From the NCBI RefSeq assembly GCF_965232925.1, contig NZ_CBDDRA010000011.1, positions 100,201 to 164,200 on the forward strand: a stretch of 64,000 bases of DNA, read 5' to 3'. Source of the stretch: Tumidithrix helvetica (GTDB lineage: Bacteria > Cyanobacteriota > Cyanobacteriia > Pseudanabaenales > Pseudanabaenaceae). The notes beneath the pieces were generated by a model. The model worked only from the letters and a program-made list of their open reading frames with translations, had not been told where the DNA came from and ran no database searches. Of this stretch, positions 46,528-55,447 are shown one piece after another (position 1 is the first letter of the stretch; the number at the start of each line of letters is the position of its first letter). The position numbers were made by a program, and so were the translations under genes.

Positions 46528-47268
46528 ATGACTGATGCCGAACAAATTAGCCTGTTTGACCTAGACCCATCTCAAATAGCCAAACAACCCGCTAAACAGT
46601 CATCTAAAGCTGCAAAACCTGCACCACCAGCACCTGTGGGGGTTACCTATGCCGATCTTGATGCCTTAAAAGCCGAGGCGATCGCTTGCCAAAAATGCCC
46701 CCTCGCCGCAACCCGCACCAATGTTGTCGTAGAGCGCGGCAATCGGCAAGCCTTGATTGCCATTATTGGCGAAGGTCCCGGGCAAAACGAAGATGAAACG
46801 GGCTTACCCTTTGTCGGCAAAGCTGGGCAACTTTTAGACAAAATCTTGCAGTCCGTAGACCTCGACCCCGAAAAGGATGTCTATATTTGCAATGTGGTGA
46901 AGTGTCGCCCCCCAAACAATCGAGTTCCCGAAGATATCGAAATGGCTGCCTGTAAGCCCTATTTGCTGGAACAAATTCGCTTAATCGATCCCAAGATTAT
47001 CTTACTGACAGGTGCCACCGCCGTAAAAGCCGTAACAGGGGACAAACGCGGCATCACCAAAATTCGGGGCGAATGGGGTGAGTGGGAAGGCAGGTTAATC
47101 ATGCCCATCCTACATCCAGCCTATTTACTCCGCAATGCCAGTCGCGAAAAAGGCAGTCCCAAATGGCTGATGTGGCAAGATATTCAAACCGTCAAAGCTA
47201 AGTATTTAGAGATTAAATCTCAACTACAGGGGCAAGACAACATTGAAGAGGATGAGGAAGAATTTTAG
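46528..47268 (+). CDS. Uracil-DNA glycosylase, family 4 (4Fe-4S)
   Basis: Removes uracil from DNA. 246 residues, with a Pro/Lys/Ala-rich N-terminal extension of about 30. Four Cys ligands of the iron-sulphur cluster are visible: two in CQKCPLAATR and two framing KCRPPNNRVPEDIEMAAC. The active-site motif GEGPGQNEDETGLPFVG and the C-terminal LHPAYLLRN segment are typical of family 4. The stop codon shares one base with the start of the next gene (TAGTG). Confidence 0.92.
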   Translation: MTDAEQISLFDLDPSQIAKQPAKQSSKAAKPAPPAPVGVTYADLDALKAEAIACQKCPLAATRTNVVVERGNRQALIAIIGEGPGQNEDETGLPFVGKAGQLLDKILQSVDLDPEKDVYICNVVKCRPPNNRVPEDIEMAACKPYLLEQIRLIDPKIILLTGATAVKAVTGDKRGITKIRGEWGEWEGRLIMPILHPAYLLRNASREKGSPKWLMWQDIQTVKAKYLEIKSQLQGQDNIEEDEEEF

Positions 47269-47579
47269 TGAGTGACTTACAAAAACAGTTGCAAGAAATG
47301 GTAGATACTGCCAAGTGGGATTGGTTAGAAGTCCATGCGTTAAAAGGGCGCGTGGTAATCGTATCCCCTCAATTAGATCTAGTTGAGGCAGGTGTGGCTG
47401 TTGCCGAAGATAACAGCAAACTGGTAAAGCAGTGGCTTGATGATAGCTGGCTCTACGCACCCACAGAGGCACATATCGATCGCTGGAACCAAGAACGCGA
47501 CAAGGAATTTACCAGCTTAATTATTCATCCATTTGTGCTGATCAAAGAACTGCCTGCTGAACTGCCACAGGTTATTTAA
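47268..47579 (+). CDS. DUF2288 family protein
   Basis: 103 residues, GTG start overlapping the stop of the uracil-DNA glycosylase gene by one base, so translationally coupled. The family pattern is DWLEVHALKGRVVIVSPQLDLVEAGVAVAEDN followed by VKQWLDDSWLYAPTEAHIDRW and FVLIKELPAEL. No catalytic function is established for this family. Predicted soluble. Confidence 0.85.
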   Translation: MSDLQKQLQEMVDTAKWDWLEVHALKGRVVIVSPQLDLVEAGVAVAEDNSKLVKQWLDDSWLYAPTEAHIDRWNQERDKEFTSLIIHPFVLIKELPAELPQVI

Positions 47580-47591
47580 TGAATTATTTAA

Positions 47592-47664
47592 TGGAGCTAA
47601 GCGGATTCGAACCGCTGGCCCTCTCAATGCCATTGAGATGCGCTACCAACTGCGCTATAGCCCC
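47592..47664 (-). tRNA. tRNA-Ala (GGC)
   Basis: The minus strand folds into a full cloverleaf of 73 nt. The acceptor stem is GGGGCTA/TAGCTCC (one G-U), the D arm GCGC-AGTTGGTA-GCGC, the anticodon arm TCTCA-ATGGCAT-TGAGA with anticodon GGC, and the T arm AGCGG-TTCGAAT-CCGCT. The discriminator is A; CCA is not encoded. No intron. Confidence 0.96.
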
Positions 47665-47793
47665 TTACTAAAAATATAGCTTATGTATAATCGCTCAAAT
47701 TTGGCATTGTGTCAAATTAACAAAAATCTTCTATTTCTTTAGGTAGAATAAAGAAGTAGTGTAAATATGCATCCGCTTAGGAGTTGAAAGCAC

Positions 47794-48237
47794 GTGGTTG
47801 TAACACCCCTCCGTCCAGTTGGACGTAAATGGAGCACACTCAGTTTTGCTTCGACGTTATACCTCGTCCCTGTGCTCGATTTACTACTGACAGAGGTTCC
47901 TCCTCTCTGGCAGCCAGAGCTACGCTTAGGCTTACAAGAGGCATTGGTGAATGCGGCTAAGCACGGAAATCAACTCGATCCGAGCCGACAGGTGACCATT
48001 CATTTTTCGATCGCGGGGCATCAGTACTGGTGGGTCATTACCGATCAAGGCGCACTACATAAATCGCAAGAATGCTCGCACGAGCAAGCTGACGATACAC
48101 CCTGTCACGAACTAGAGTGCGGTCGCGGGCTTTATATCTTGCATCAAATTTTTGACCAAGTACACTGGAGCTATACAGAACATAAACTAAGCTTGTGCAA
48201 GCACATTGACAAGTACGCTTTGCCAACTATTCATTAG
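47794..48237 (+). CDS. Anti-sigma/serine kinase-like ATP-binding protein (RsbW type)
   Basis: 147 residues with a GHKL/HATPase_c fold. The N box is seen in LQEALVNAAKHGNQL and the G1 region as VITDQGA; a degenerate ECGRGLYILHQIFDQV follows. Such proteins phosphorylate anti-anti-sigma factors or bind partners in partner-switching systems. The GTG start follows TAGGAG at good spacing. No STAS-domain or PP2C partner is adjacent. Confidence 0.8.
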   Translation: MVVTPLRPVGRKWSTLSFASTLYLVPVLDLLLTEVPPLWQPELRLGLQEALVNAAKHGNQLDPSRQVTIHFSIAGHQYWWVITDQGALHKSQECSHEQADDTPCHELECGRGLYILHQIFDQVHWSYTEHKLSLCKHIDKYALPTIH

Positions 48238-48277
48238 ATATTCGCAATTCAAGCTTTAGCTTCGTGAATGTTTCAGT

Positions 48278-48309
48278 AAATCACAAAATATTTTGTGATT
48301 TAGATCACT
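48278..48309 (+). promoter_or_regulatory. Palindrome and CRP-like site upstream of rel
   Basis: AAATCACAAAATATTTTGTGATTT (48278-48301) is a perfect 24-bp palindrome. Overlapping it, TGTGATTTAGATCACT (48294-48309) fits the CRP consensus TGTGA-N6-TCACA at nine of ten fixed positions. The palindrome alone could also terminate the preceding gene. Cyanobacterial SYCRP1-type regulators use a CRP-like site. Confidence 0.5.
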
Positions 48310-48398
48310 TTATATATTTAAATTGATGATTTTCATAGATAGTTAAGCTACGATTATGGGAACGCTAAACATTACACTTGTCGTGGGCTGCTCAACAC

Positions 48399-50645
48399 AT
48401 GACACCAATTACCTTACTGACTGAAACCTCAAGCGACTGTACGTCCGAGGTTGAAACGTGGATTCCCAATTGGTTGCAAGATTGCTGGGATAGGCTTCAA
48501 AGTGGCGATCGCGAAGACACCGATCTAGTCTGCCGCGCTTTTCGATTTGCTTATCAGCTCCATACAGGTCAATGTCGCGCATCAGGTGAGCCTTACATCG
48601 TGCATCCTGTGGAGGTGGCAACGATTTTACGCAATCTTGGTGGCGATCAGGCAATGATAGCCGCAGGCTTTTTGCATGATGTGGTTGAGGACACCACCGT
48701 AAGTTGCGAGCAAATTGAAGCAGAATTTGGGCTTGAGGTCAGACAACTGGTTGAAGGGGTAACCAAGCTGTCAAAATTTAACTTTGAGAGCAAAACAGAG
48801 CGGCAGGCAGAAAATTTTCGCCGCATGTTTTTGGCGATGGCGCAGGATATTCGCGTGATTGTGGTGAAGTTGGCCGATCGCCTGCATAATATGCGAACCT
48901 TGCAGCATTTGCGTCCAGAAAAGCAGGAACTGATTGCGCGGGAAACCAAGGAAATCTTTGCCCCCCTTGCCAATCGTCTTGGAATTTGGCAGATGAAGTG
49001 GGAACTTGAAGATTTATCCTTTAAGTACACGGAACCCGATAAGTATCAGTATGTCAAAAATCTAGTCACCGAAACTCGCAGCAGTCGCGAAGCCCAAATT
49101 CAAGAAGTGTTGGGATCGTTGCGATCTCGTCTTACTAAAATTGGCTTAACCAACTTTGACATCAGTGGTAGACCCAAGCATTTGTATGGCATCTATAAAA
49201 AAATGGAACGCCAGCAAAAGCAATATGACGAAATTTATGATGTATTGGCAGTGCGGGTAATTGTCAATACCAATGAGGAATGCTATCGCGTTCTCGCGAT
49301 CGCCCATGATATTTTCCGCCCCATTCCAGGACGGTTTAAAGACTATGTGGGTTTGCCCAAACCCAATCGCTATCAGTCCCTACACACTGCGGTAATTGGC
49401 CCCTACGGTCAACCCGTAGAGGTGCAAATTCGCACGTGGGAAATGCACCACATTGCAGAATATGGGATTGCCGCCCATTGGAAATATAAGGAAGCGAACT
49501 CTTCTAGCGTTGTTGTTGCCAAGGGAGACGAAGAGAAGTTCACTTGGTTGCGTCAACTGGTCGAGTGGCAAAGAGAACTCAAGGATCCGCAGGAATACAT
49601 CGATAGTCTCAAGGAAGATCTGTTTGAGAGCGAAGTCTATGTCTTTAGTCCCAAAGGCGATGTCTATTGTCTGCCGCGTGGTTCCACGCCTGTCGATTTT
49701 GCCTATCGCGTTCACACAGAAGTAGGAAATCACTGCGCGGGAGCTTTAATCAATCATGTCATGGTTCCTCTGCATCGCCAGCTCAAGAATGGCGATATCG
49801 TTGCCATTCTCACCCAAAATAACGCCCACCCTAGTTTGGATTGGATTAATTTTGTTTCCACTGGAGCTGCTAGGAATCGCATAAGACAATGGTTTAAGCG
49901 ATCGCGTCGAGATGAAAATCTCACAGTTGGGCGTAGTCTCTTAGAAAAAGAACTCGGCAAAAGTGGCTTGGATACGCTGCTTAAGTCCGATCAGATGTTC
50001 AAACTTGCAGAACGCTGTAACTACCACAGTGTTGACGATCTGCTGGCAGCTTTAGGCTATGGTGAGATTTCGCTCAACATGCTAGTCAACAAACTGCGCG
50101 AAGGTCAGCAAGATGGACGGAGTAACAAGTCTGAGTTAAAATCCGAACCTCTACCTTCTTTCCCATCTAGTCCTGCTCCTTCTAAGTCTCCTATTTTGGG
50201 CATAGAGGGTATGATTTACAATATCGCTGGATGCTGTAAACCTTTACCCGGCGAACCAATCATCGGCGTTGTTACCTTGGGCGGCAACCGTAGTATTTCT
50301 ATCCATTGTCAGGACTGCAATAATGTCAGTCATATTCCTGGCGATCGCTTGATTCCCGTGCGATGGAACCAAGAAAAAGAACTAGAGCGACCGATGACCT
50401 ATCCTGTAGATATTCGAGTGGAAACGATCGATCGCGTTGGGGTGCTCAAAGATATTCTGACGCGCTTGTCTGACAACAAGGTCAACGTGCGCCAAGCCAG
50501 TGTAAAAACCCGCCCTGGTTCGTCTGCCATGATCGACCTCAGCATTGATATTACAGATCGCAGACAGTTTGAGAAGATTTGCAATCAAATCACCAAGATG
50601 TGCGACACGCTCTCAATCTGTCGAATCCTTCAGTCTGATACTTAG
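48399..50645 (+). CDS. Bifunctional (p)ppGpp synthetase/hydrolase
   Basis: RelA/SpoT homologue controlling the stringent response. About 748 residues. The HD hydrolase domain (about 50-200) keeps HPVEVATILRNL, FLHDVVEDT and ADRLHNMRTL. The synthetase domain (about 250-360) has RPKHLYGIYKKM, PGRFKDYVGLPK and NRYQSLHTAVIG. TGS (VYVFSPKGDVYCLPRGSTPVDFAY), a Cys-containing helical region (CCKPLPGEPIIG) and a C-terminal ACT domain follow. Both active sites look intact, as expected for the single long Rel of cyanobacteria. The ATG at 48399 is preferred to a TTG seven codons upstream. Confidence 0.93.
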   Translation: MTPITLLTETSSDCTSEVETWIPNWLQDCWDRLQSGDREDTDLVCRAFRFAYQLHTGQCRASGEPYIVHPVEVATILRNLGGDQAMIAAGFLHDVVEDTTVSCEQIEAEFGLEVRQLVEGVTKLSKFNFESKTERQAENFRRMFLAMAQDIRVIVVKLADRLHNMRTLQHLRPEKQELIARETKEIFAPLANRLGIWQMKWELEDLSFKYTEPDKYQYVKNLVTETRSSREAQIQEVLGSLRSRLTKIGLTNFDISGRPKHLYGIYKKMERQQKQYDEIYDVLAVRVIVNTNEECYRVLAIAHDIFRPIPGRFKDYVGLPKPNRYQSLHTAVIGPYGQPVEVQIRTWEMHHIAEYGIAAHWKYKEANSSSVVVAKGDEEKFTWLRQLVEWQRELKDPQEYIDSLKEDLFESEVYVFSPKGDVYCLPRGSTPVDFAYRVHTEVGNHCAGALINHVMVPLHRQLKNGDIVAILTQNNAHPSLDWINFVSTGAARNRIRQWFKRSRRDENLTVGRSLLEKELGKSGLDTLLKSDQMFKLAERCNYHSVDDLLAALGYGEISLNMLVNKLREGQQDGRSNKSELKSEPLPSFPSSPAPSKSPILGIEGMIYNIAGCCKPLPGEPIIGVVTLGGNRSISIHCQDCNNVSHIPGDRLIPVRWNQEKELERPMTYPVDIRVETIDRVGVLKDILTRLSDNKVNVRQASVKTRPGSSAMIDLSIDITDRRQFEKICNQITKMCDTLSICRILQSDT

Positions 50646-50660
50646 AATATTATGCAGTTG

Positions 50661-51419
50661 TCAAAGACTTATAATCATTGCAGTGGCTACTTTTGCAGCT
50701 TTTGTTAAATCTTGAACAAAAACTGCATATCCCATTGGACAGGTAACTTTAAGCATTGTCAAATCAATCTGTTCGGCTAGGTTCCAACGAATTTGAAGTG
50801 GGCGTTGATTGCTTGTATCTTCGGCAAGGTATGTTGATTGAGCAATCGCATTCTCCAATATTTCCTTTGTTTTAGCTTCATCCTCTAAATTTCCCAGCTT
50901 TTCCATTTCCACACCTAAAATCGTTGAGACAGTTTGAATGTCAGCCAATAACCATGTTTCAAAATTTCTAATCGCTAGCCCACCCGCACTGCGATCGGGG
51001 ATCGGTTCCTCATTAATATCTAAGCGAAAATTGCGAATTTTACTCAAGGCAAGCTCTAAGGCTTTCTCTCTTTGGGGTTTAATATCATCTGCATCAACTA
51101 CGATCGCAATCATATCGACTTCTTCGGGCTTCCATGTGATCGTCACTTCTGCTAAATATCTTGGATCTAAAATTGAGTGTCCTGTGCGTACTTTCGCTAC
51201 TTTATAAACTCCACTCTCTTTGATTGTTGGATGCCTCTGGACAAAACTACAATCAGGTAATCCGATCTCATTAAGTTCTCGCCGAATTAACCTGTGCAGT
51301 GCTCCTTCTTTCTCCCTCTCTAGGACTTTTCCACCATCTTCTGGCTTGATGTATGGAATACTTGCCCCAAGTTCTGTATCACCTTCAGCAATTAGTCCAA
51401 TTCGTATCGGACGGCTCAT
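50661..51419 (-). CDS. DUF4276/Toprim-like protein, partner of AAA ATPase
   Basis: 252 residues. The start IRIGLIAEGDTEL carries the acidic motif typical of DUF4276 and related Toprim-like nucleases, and the middle MIAIVVDADD gives the second acidic cluster. AIRNFETWLLAD is the later conserved segment. Its start codon overlaps the end of the AAA ATPase gene by 4 bp, so the two are translationally coupled. ATPase plus Toprim-like pairs are a recurring plan in phage-defence systems (OLD/Gabija, PARIS, AbiL and RloAB types). Whether this pair defends is inference. Confidence 0.65.
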   Translation of the reverse strand: MSRPIRIGLIAEGDTELGASIPYIKPEDGGKVLEREKEGALHRLIRRELNEIGLPDCSFVQRHPTIKESGVYKVAKVRTGHSILDPRYLAEVTITWKPEEVDMIAIVVDADDIKPQREKALELALSKIRNFRLDINEEPIPDRSAGGLAIRNFETWLLADIQTVSTILGVEMEKLGNLEDEAKTKEILENAIAQSTYLAEDTSNQRPLQIRWNLAEQIDLTMLKVTCPMGYAVFVQDLTKAAKVATAMIISL

Positions 51420-52558
51420 GCTGGGTTACCTCCAAATACGTTTGTAAACCAAAGCTCACCTAGCGAACCATCATAGGCTTCCAGCGCTTTTTGAAAACGC
51501 ATAGAATCTGTAGGCAAAGCATGAACTTGTGTTTTCCCCTCGTCATCTAGCTCTACTGCCCGAACTTGATACGGTTCGACATAATTTAATAGCACAGGAG
51601 AATGAGTCGTGATTAACACCTGCACTGGCTTACCATTAATTCCCTCAGTCGAAACGATTTTTAATAACTCCATCATTTTGTGTAACAACCAAGGATGAAC
51701 GCCATTCTCTATTTCTTCAAAACAAATAATGCTTGGCGTGCTCTTTTGGTATAACGCGGTTAAGAAAGCTAAAATCCTTAATGTCCCATCCGATATGTCA
51801 GAGGCAGGGATATGATGCTCTGAATATTTATCAATCAATTCCAATGAGACATTTTGTGTGCTTCCACGCTGCAAGGAAATTCTTTTGATGTTTGGAACTA
51901 ACTTTACTAAACGATCTTCTAGTTCATCAAAACTTTCACGATTGTCAAGCAAAATATCCAATAGAGTATAGGCAATCCCTTGTCCTGACCTGTTCATTTC
52001 ATCAGGTGAGTGAACAATATTTGACAAAGAAGTTGGCGCGAAGTCATAAATTTTAACTCTCCTCAAATCGTAGGCAAGCTCAGATTCTGGATATTCATGA
52101 TCGACTAAAGCTTCTCTTAGAGCACTTATACTTTTCTGTTCAAAACCAGTGGATTGATTGGTAATCCCCAAGGGGATCTTCATTGCAACTTTTTCCTGAG
52201 AATAGATAAAACGAAGCCCCAGGGTTAAAAGAATGTTGATAGAAGATGCGGTTGTAATTTTCAAAGAAGTAGAAACTTCAAAGAAGATATCGTCTAATTT
52301 ACCCTGCCAAAATTTAGCTTCAAGACTTTGTGGATTCTGGCTGATAAATCTTAATGACTCTGCGAAAAAATCTTTAGTATTGTCTGTATTAATACCTCTA
52401 TGTATTAGCTGTTGTAAAAAATTAGATAAGACAGCTAAAGCTTCACAAATGTTCGATTTACCAGAGCCGTTGGGGCCAATGAATACCGTGAGTGGCTCTA
52501 AGTCAACGGTGGTATCAAAGAGACTCTTGTAGTGTTGAACTCGTAGTTTTGATAACAT
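51416..52558 (-). CDS. AAA ATPase of the AAA_15/AAA_21 (OLD/SMC-like) type
   Basis: 380 residues. Walker A is FIGPNGSGKSN near residue 30. The signature-like segment is ASDISDGTLRILAFLTALY, Walker B is SIICFEEIENGVHP, and ITTHSPVLLNYV holds the switch His. The middle contains a coiled or lid region (about 60-240). This is the ABC-type ATPase seen in OLD, RloA, AbiL and PARIS proteins; it has no nuclease domain of its own. The downstream overlapping gene supplies a Toprim-like protein. A/T-richer than the flanking rel and dus genes, suggesting horizontal gain. Confidence 0.8.
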   Translation of the reverse strand: MLSKLRVQHYKSLFDTTVDLEPLTVFIGPNGSGKSNICEALAVLSNFLQQLIHRGINTDNTKDFFAESLRFISQNPQSLEAKFWQGKLDDIFFEVSTSLKITTASSINILLTLGLRFIYSQEKVAMKIPLGITNQSTGFEQKSISALREALVDHEYPESELAYDLRRVKIYDFAPTSLSNIVHSPDEMNRSGQGIAYTLLDILLDNRESFDELEDRLVKLVPNIKRISLQRGSTQNVSLELIDKYSEHHIPASDISDGTLRILAFLTALYQKSTPSIICFEEIENGVHPWLLHKMMELLKIVSTEGINGKPVQVLITTHSPVLLNYVEPYQVRAVELDDEGKTQVHALPTDSMRFQKALEAYDGSLGELWFTNVFGGNPA

Positions 52559-52655
52559 CTATTTGAGCGTAAGCGATTTAATTATTTTATGACAGTCCTA
52601 GCCGACTTGCATTGTATAGTAAGTTTCCAGACTCTGTAAGCACATCACGATTACA

Positions 52656-53699
52656 ATGGCAAACGATCGCCTTCCTCCTCCCCTGCAAGCAGGATTAGCC
52701 CTGACAGCCCTTGCGCCCATGCAAGATGTCACGGATTTACCCTTTATGCGTGCGATCGCTACTTACGGCAGTCCCGATTACTTCTTTACGGAATACTTTC
52801 GCGTTTATGCGAATTCCCGTCCAGAGCGATATATTTTGCGTTCCATTACGGAAAATACGACGGGTCGCCCGATCTTCGCCCAGTTGATTGGGGAGAGCAT
52901 TCCCGATCTCGTGCGGTCTGCCCAAGAGTTATGCCGCTATGCGATCGCAGGTATCGATCTAAATATGGGTTGTCCTGCGCCTAGAATCTATCGCAAAAAC
53001 GTTGGGGGTGGGTTGCTGCGCGATCCTGACAAAATCGACCAAATTCTGGGGGCACTGCGATCGGCGATCGCGATTCCATTTACGGTCAAAATGCGAATTG
53101 GGTTTGAAGATACGGCGAACTTCGATCGCATTCTCGATTTGATTAATAAGCACGATATCGATCTGCTCAGCCTGCACGGTCGCACGGTCAGGGAAATGTA
53201 TCGCAGTGAGGTGCATTACGATCAGATTGCCCATGCCGTTCGGCGCGTGAAATGTCCTGTCCTAGCGAATGGAAATGTCTCCTCGGCGGCGAATGCTTTA
53301 GCGATTTTGGCAGAGACAGGTGCAGCAGGTGTGATGGTCGGGCGTGCTGCGATTCGCAACCCTTGGATCTTTCAGCAAATTCGCCAAGCTTTGAGCGGTG
53401 AACCCATTACTACCGTGACTTTGAATGAAGTGAGAACCTACATCGATCGCCTGCACAACACGGTCACTGCCCCAGAAGTCCCCGAGCGATCGCGGGTCGA
53501 TAACATGAAAAAATATCTCAATTTCATCGGTCAGGGTGTGGATGCGGCAGGAGCCTTTTTAAACGAGATGCGCCGCGCCCGTAGCGAAGCGGAATTGTTT
53601 GGCATCTGCGATCGCTTTTTGCTAAGCGAACCCAATCGCGCCTTTGCCGCAGAACCTTATCAAGGTCTCGTAGCAAGACCTAGCTGTGAAGCAAAATAA
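52656..53699 (+). CDS. tRNA-dihydrouridine synthase family protein
   Basis: FMN enzyme reducing uridines in the D loop of tRNA. 347 residues: TIM barrel with LAPMQDVTDLPFMR, the catalytic Cys in DLNMGCPAPRIYRKNVGGGLL, VKMRIGFEDTANF, SLHGRTVREMY and VMVGRAAIRNPWIF, and a C-terminal helical domain. The family is certain; which Dus subgroup (A, B or C) is less so. Confidence 0.9.
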   Translation: MANDRLPPPLQAGLALTALAPMQDVTDLPFMRAIATYGSPDYFFTEYFRVYANSRPERYILRSITENTTGRPIFAQLIGESIPDLVRSAQELCRYAIAGIDLNMGCPAPRIYRKNVGGGLLRDPDKIDQILGALRSAIAIPFTVKMRIGFEDTANFDRILDLINKHDIDLLSLHGRTVREMYRSEVHYDQIAHAVRRVKCPVLANGNVSSAANALAILAETGAAGVMVGRAAIRNPWIFQQIRQALSGEPITTVTLNEVRTYIDRLHNTVTAPEVPERSRVDNMKKYLNFIGQGVDAAGAFLNEMRRARSEAELFGICDRFLLSEPNRAFAAEPYQGLVARPSCEAK

Positions 53700-53899
53700 T
53701 TGTGAACCTACTGCATGTGATTTGCTTTGATGGGATCGTTCAATCGGCACAAGTAACTTTTTTGAAAATTACTCATCTGGGTAAGTAGGTGAAGTCATCT
53801 CAAGCGGATAGCTAAGAACTTAAGTCAGTAGTGCATGGCAACCAAGTAAACGGAATTAGGTTAACATAGTGTGTTGATTATTCTATGAAGTAACCTTGT

Positions 53900-55444
53900 A
53901 TGCTTCAGTCCCCACCACCGATCATCCGTTTTTTAGCAAATAAGATTCAGAGTACTGAGGCTGACTTTGAAGAATACCTGATTGACATTTCTACAATCTT
54001 TGCAGAGTTTGATGGTCAAACCTATGATCGTGATGCCATAGTCGATAGATTTCTAGTTTTGTCTGGTAGATCTAATGATAGTGAGCGAGATCCATCATTT
54101 TACCGTGACAAATTTAGCTCCTATGCCAGCTTTTTAGGAATCTTGATAGTAGTGCGCGAAGGGGATAGGTGGGTGTGCAGGCTTTCCGGTGCTGCATCTC
54201 AACTTCTTTGCGGAGACGAGCCTAACGTTCGAGCATTTTCTAGAGTTCAATTATGTTTACTTCAGTATCCATACATTGTTGGCACACAGTATAAACCTAA
54301 TTCTGCACTTATAGTTTGGAATGCTCGTGATCCAATAGTAAAAATGATTGAGTCTCAGATTAGAGTGGTTCCTTTTAGACTAATCTTAAGAGCCTTAAAG
54401 GTAAAAGCTGAAGTAAGCAATATTGCTCTTTCAACCGTCAGTTTGACACACAAAGAAATATTTTTCTTGTTCAATAGCACATTTACTAATCAACATCCAA
54501 GCCCTTCTAAAGATGAGATTTCTAGAGTCTTACGATCATCTGAAGTTGAGGAGTTACCTTCTACTCTAGATCTCGAAGAGTTTCAGCGAAACTTTCACTT
54601 TTTGGAAACAACAGGTTTAATCAAACGTTCTGGAGGGAGTTTGATGTTAGATCTAAGCAATGATTTAGAATCAAGTAGCTCCAAGTTGGAAATGATTAAC
54701 ACAATAGCTAGCATGACTAGCTTCTGTGAGGAGTTCTATAACTACGATTCTCTCTCCATTGAGGCACATCTTAAGCAAATGGCTTATGATGCTGTTTGGT
54801 CGCAATACTATGATGGAAGCAAATTACCCCAAGATGTCTATTCTTGTTTAACAGGAAGCTTGCCAAGTAATCAAACTTTATCAACTCAAGGTGATCGTGA
54901 AGAAGCTGACGAGTCATTCACTATTTCACCAACAGTGAGTTTCCCCCCTCTAACTCCTAGACAAGCGTTTCGTCCTTCAAGAACATATAACTCAAATGAA
55001 TCAACTGCTGACCCTGAATTAACTCAATTAAAACGCCAAAAAAGTAACGCTTATCATAGATTTCTAGTTAAGAAAGTAGAAGAACAGCTTCGAGCCAGAG
55101 GATGTAAAGAACCTAAAGACAACATCTATATTGACCTGACTGGTGAACTTAATGGCATAAAGATTCTTTTTGAGATGAAAAGCTGCAATTCTAACAACGT
55201 AGTATCTCAAATTCGGAAAGCTGTCAGTCAAGTATACGAATACAGGTATCGGTACGCTCATGAGTTTCCACAAGAATCTACGCTATTGTGTATTGTTGCC
55301 CAAGAGCGACCTGATGACTGGTGGCTCAACTACCTTACTAATGATCGCGGTATAAATGTCATTTGGTTAGAGGGCGATGTTAATCTTGCTTGCGCTTCTG
55401 ATTGTGATGAATTAATTCGACAGCTTGTTGACAGAGTTGAGTAG
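53900..55444 (+). CDS. Putative type II restriction endonuclease
   Basis: 514 residues. The C-terminal third contains a PD-(D/E)XK-like core: IYIDLTGELNGIKILFEMKSC, with Glu425 and Lys427 as the ExK pair and an upstream Asp, followed by VSQIRKAVSQVYEYRYRY. The N-terminal part is helical and may hold the DNA-recognition domain. It runs toward a cytosine methyltransferase gene and stops 3 bp from its end; this tail-to-tail pairing is the main reason to call it a restriction enzyme. I do not recognise its specificity. A/T-rich relative to the core genes. Confidence 0.65.
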   Translation: MLQSPPPIIRFLANKIQSTEADFEEYLIDISTIFAEFDGQTYDRDAIVDRFLVLSGRSNDSERDPSFYRDKFSSYASFLGILIVVREGDRWVCRLSGAASQLLCGDEPNVRAFSRVQLCLLQYPYIVGTQYKPNSALIVWNARDPIVKMIESQIRVVPFRLILRALKVKAEVSNIALSTVSLTHKEIFFLFNSTFTNQHPSPSKDEISRVLRSSEVEELPSTLDLEEFQRNFHFLETTGLIKRSGGSLMLDLSNDLESSSSKLEMINTIASMTSFCEEFYNYDSLSIEAHLKQMAYDAVWSQYYDGSKLPQDVYSCLTGSLPSNQTLSTQGDREEADESFTISPTVSFPPLTPRQAFRPSRTYNSNESTADPELTQLKRQKSNAYHRFLVKKVEEQLRARGCKEPKDNIYIDLTGELNGIKILFEMKSCNSNNVVSQIRKAVSQVYEYRYRYAHEFPQESTLLCIVAQERPDDWWLNYLTNDRGINVIWLEGDVNLACASDCDELIRQLVDRVE

Positions 55445-55447
55445 CAA

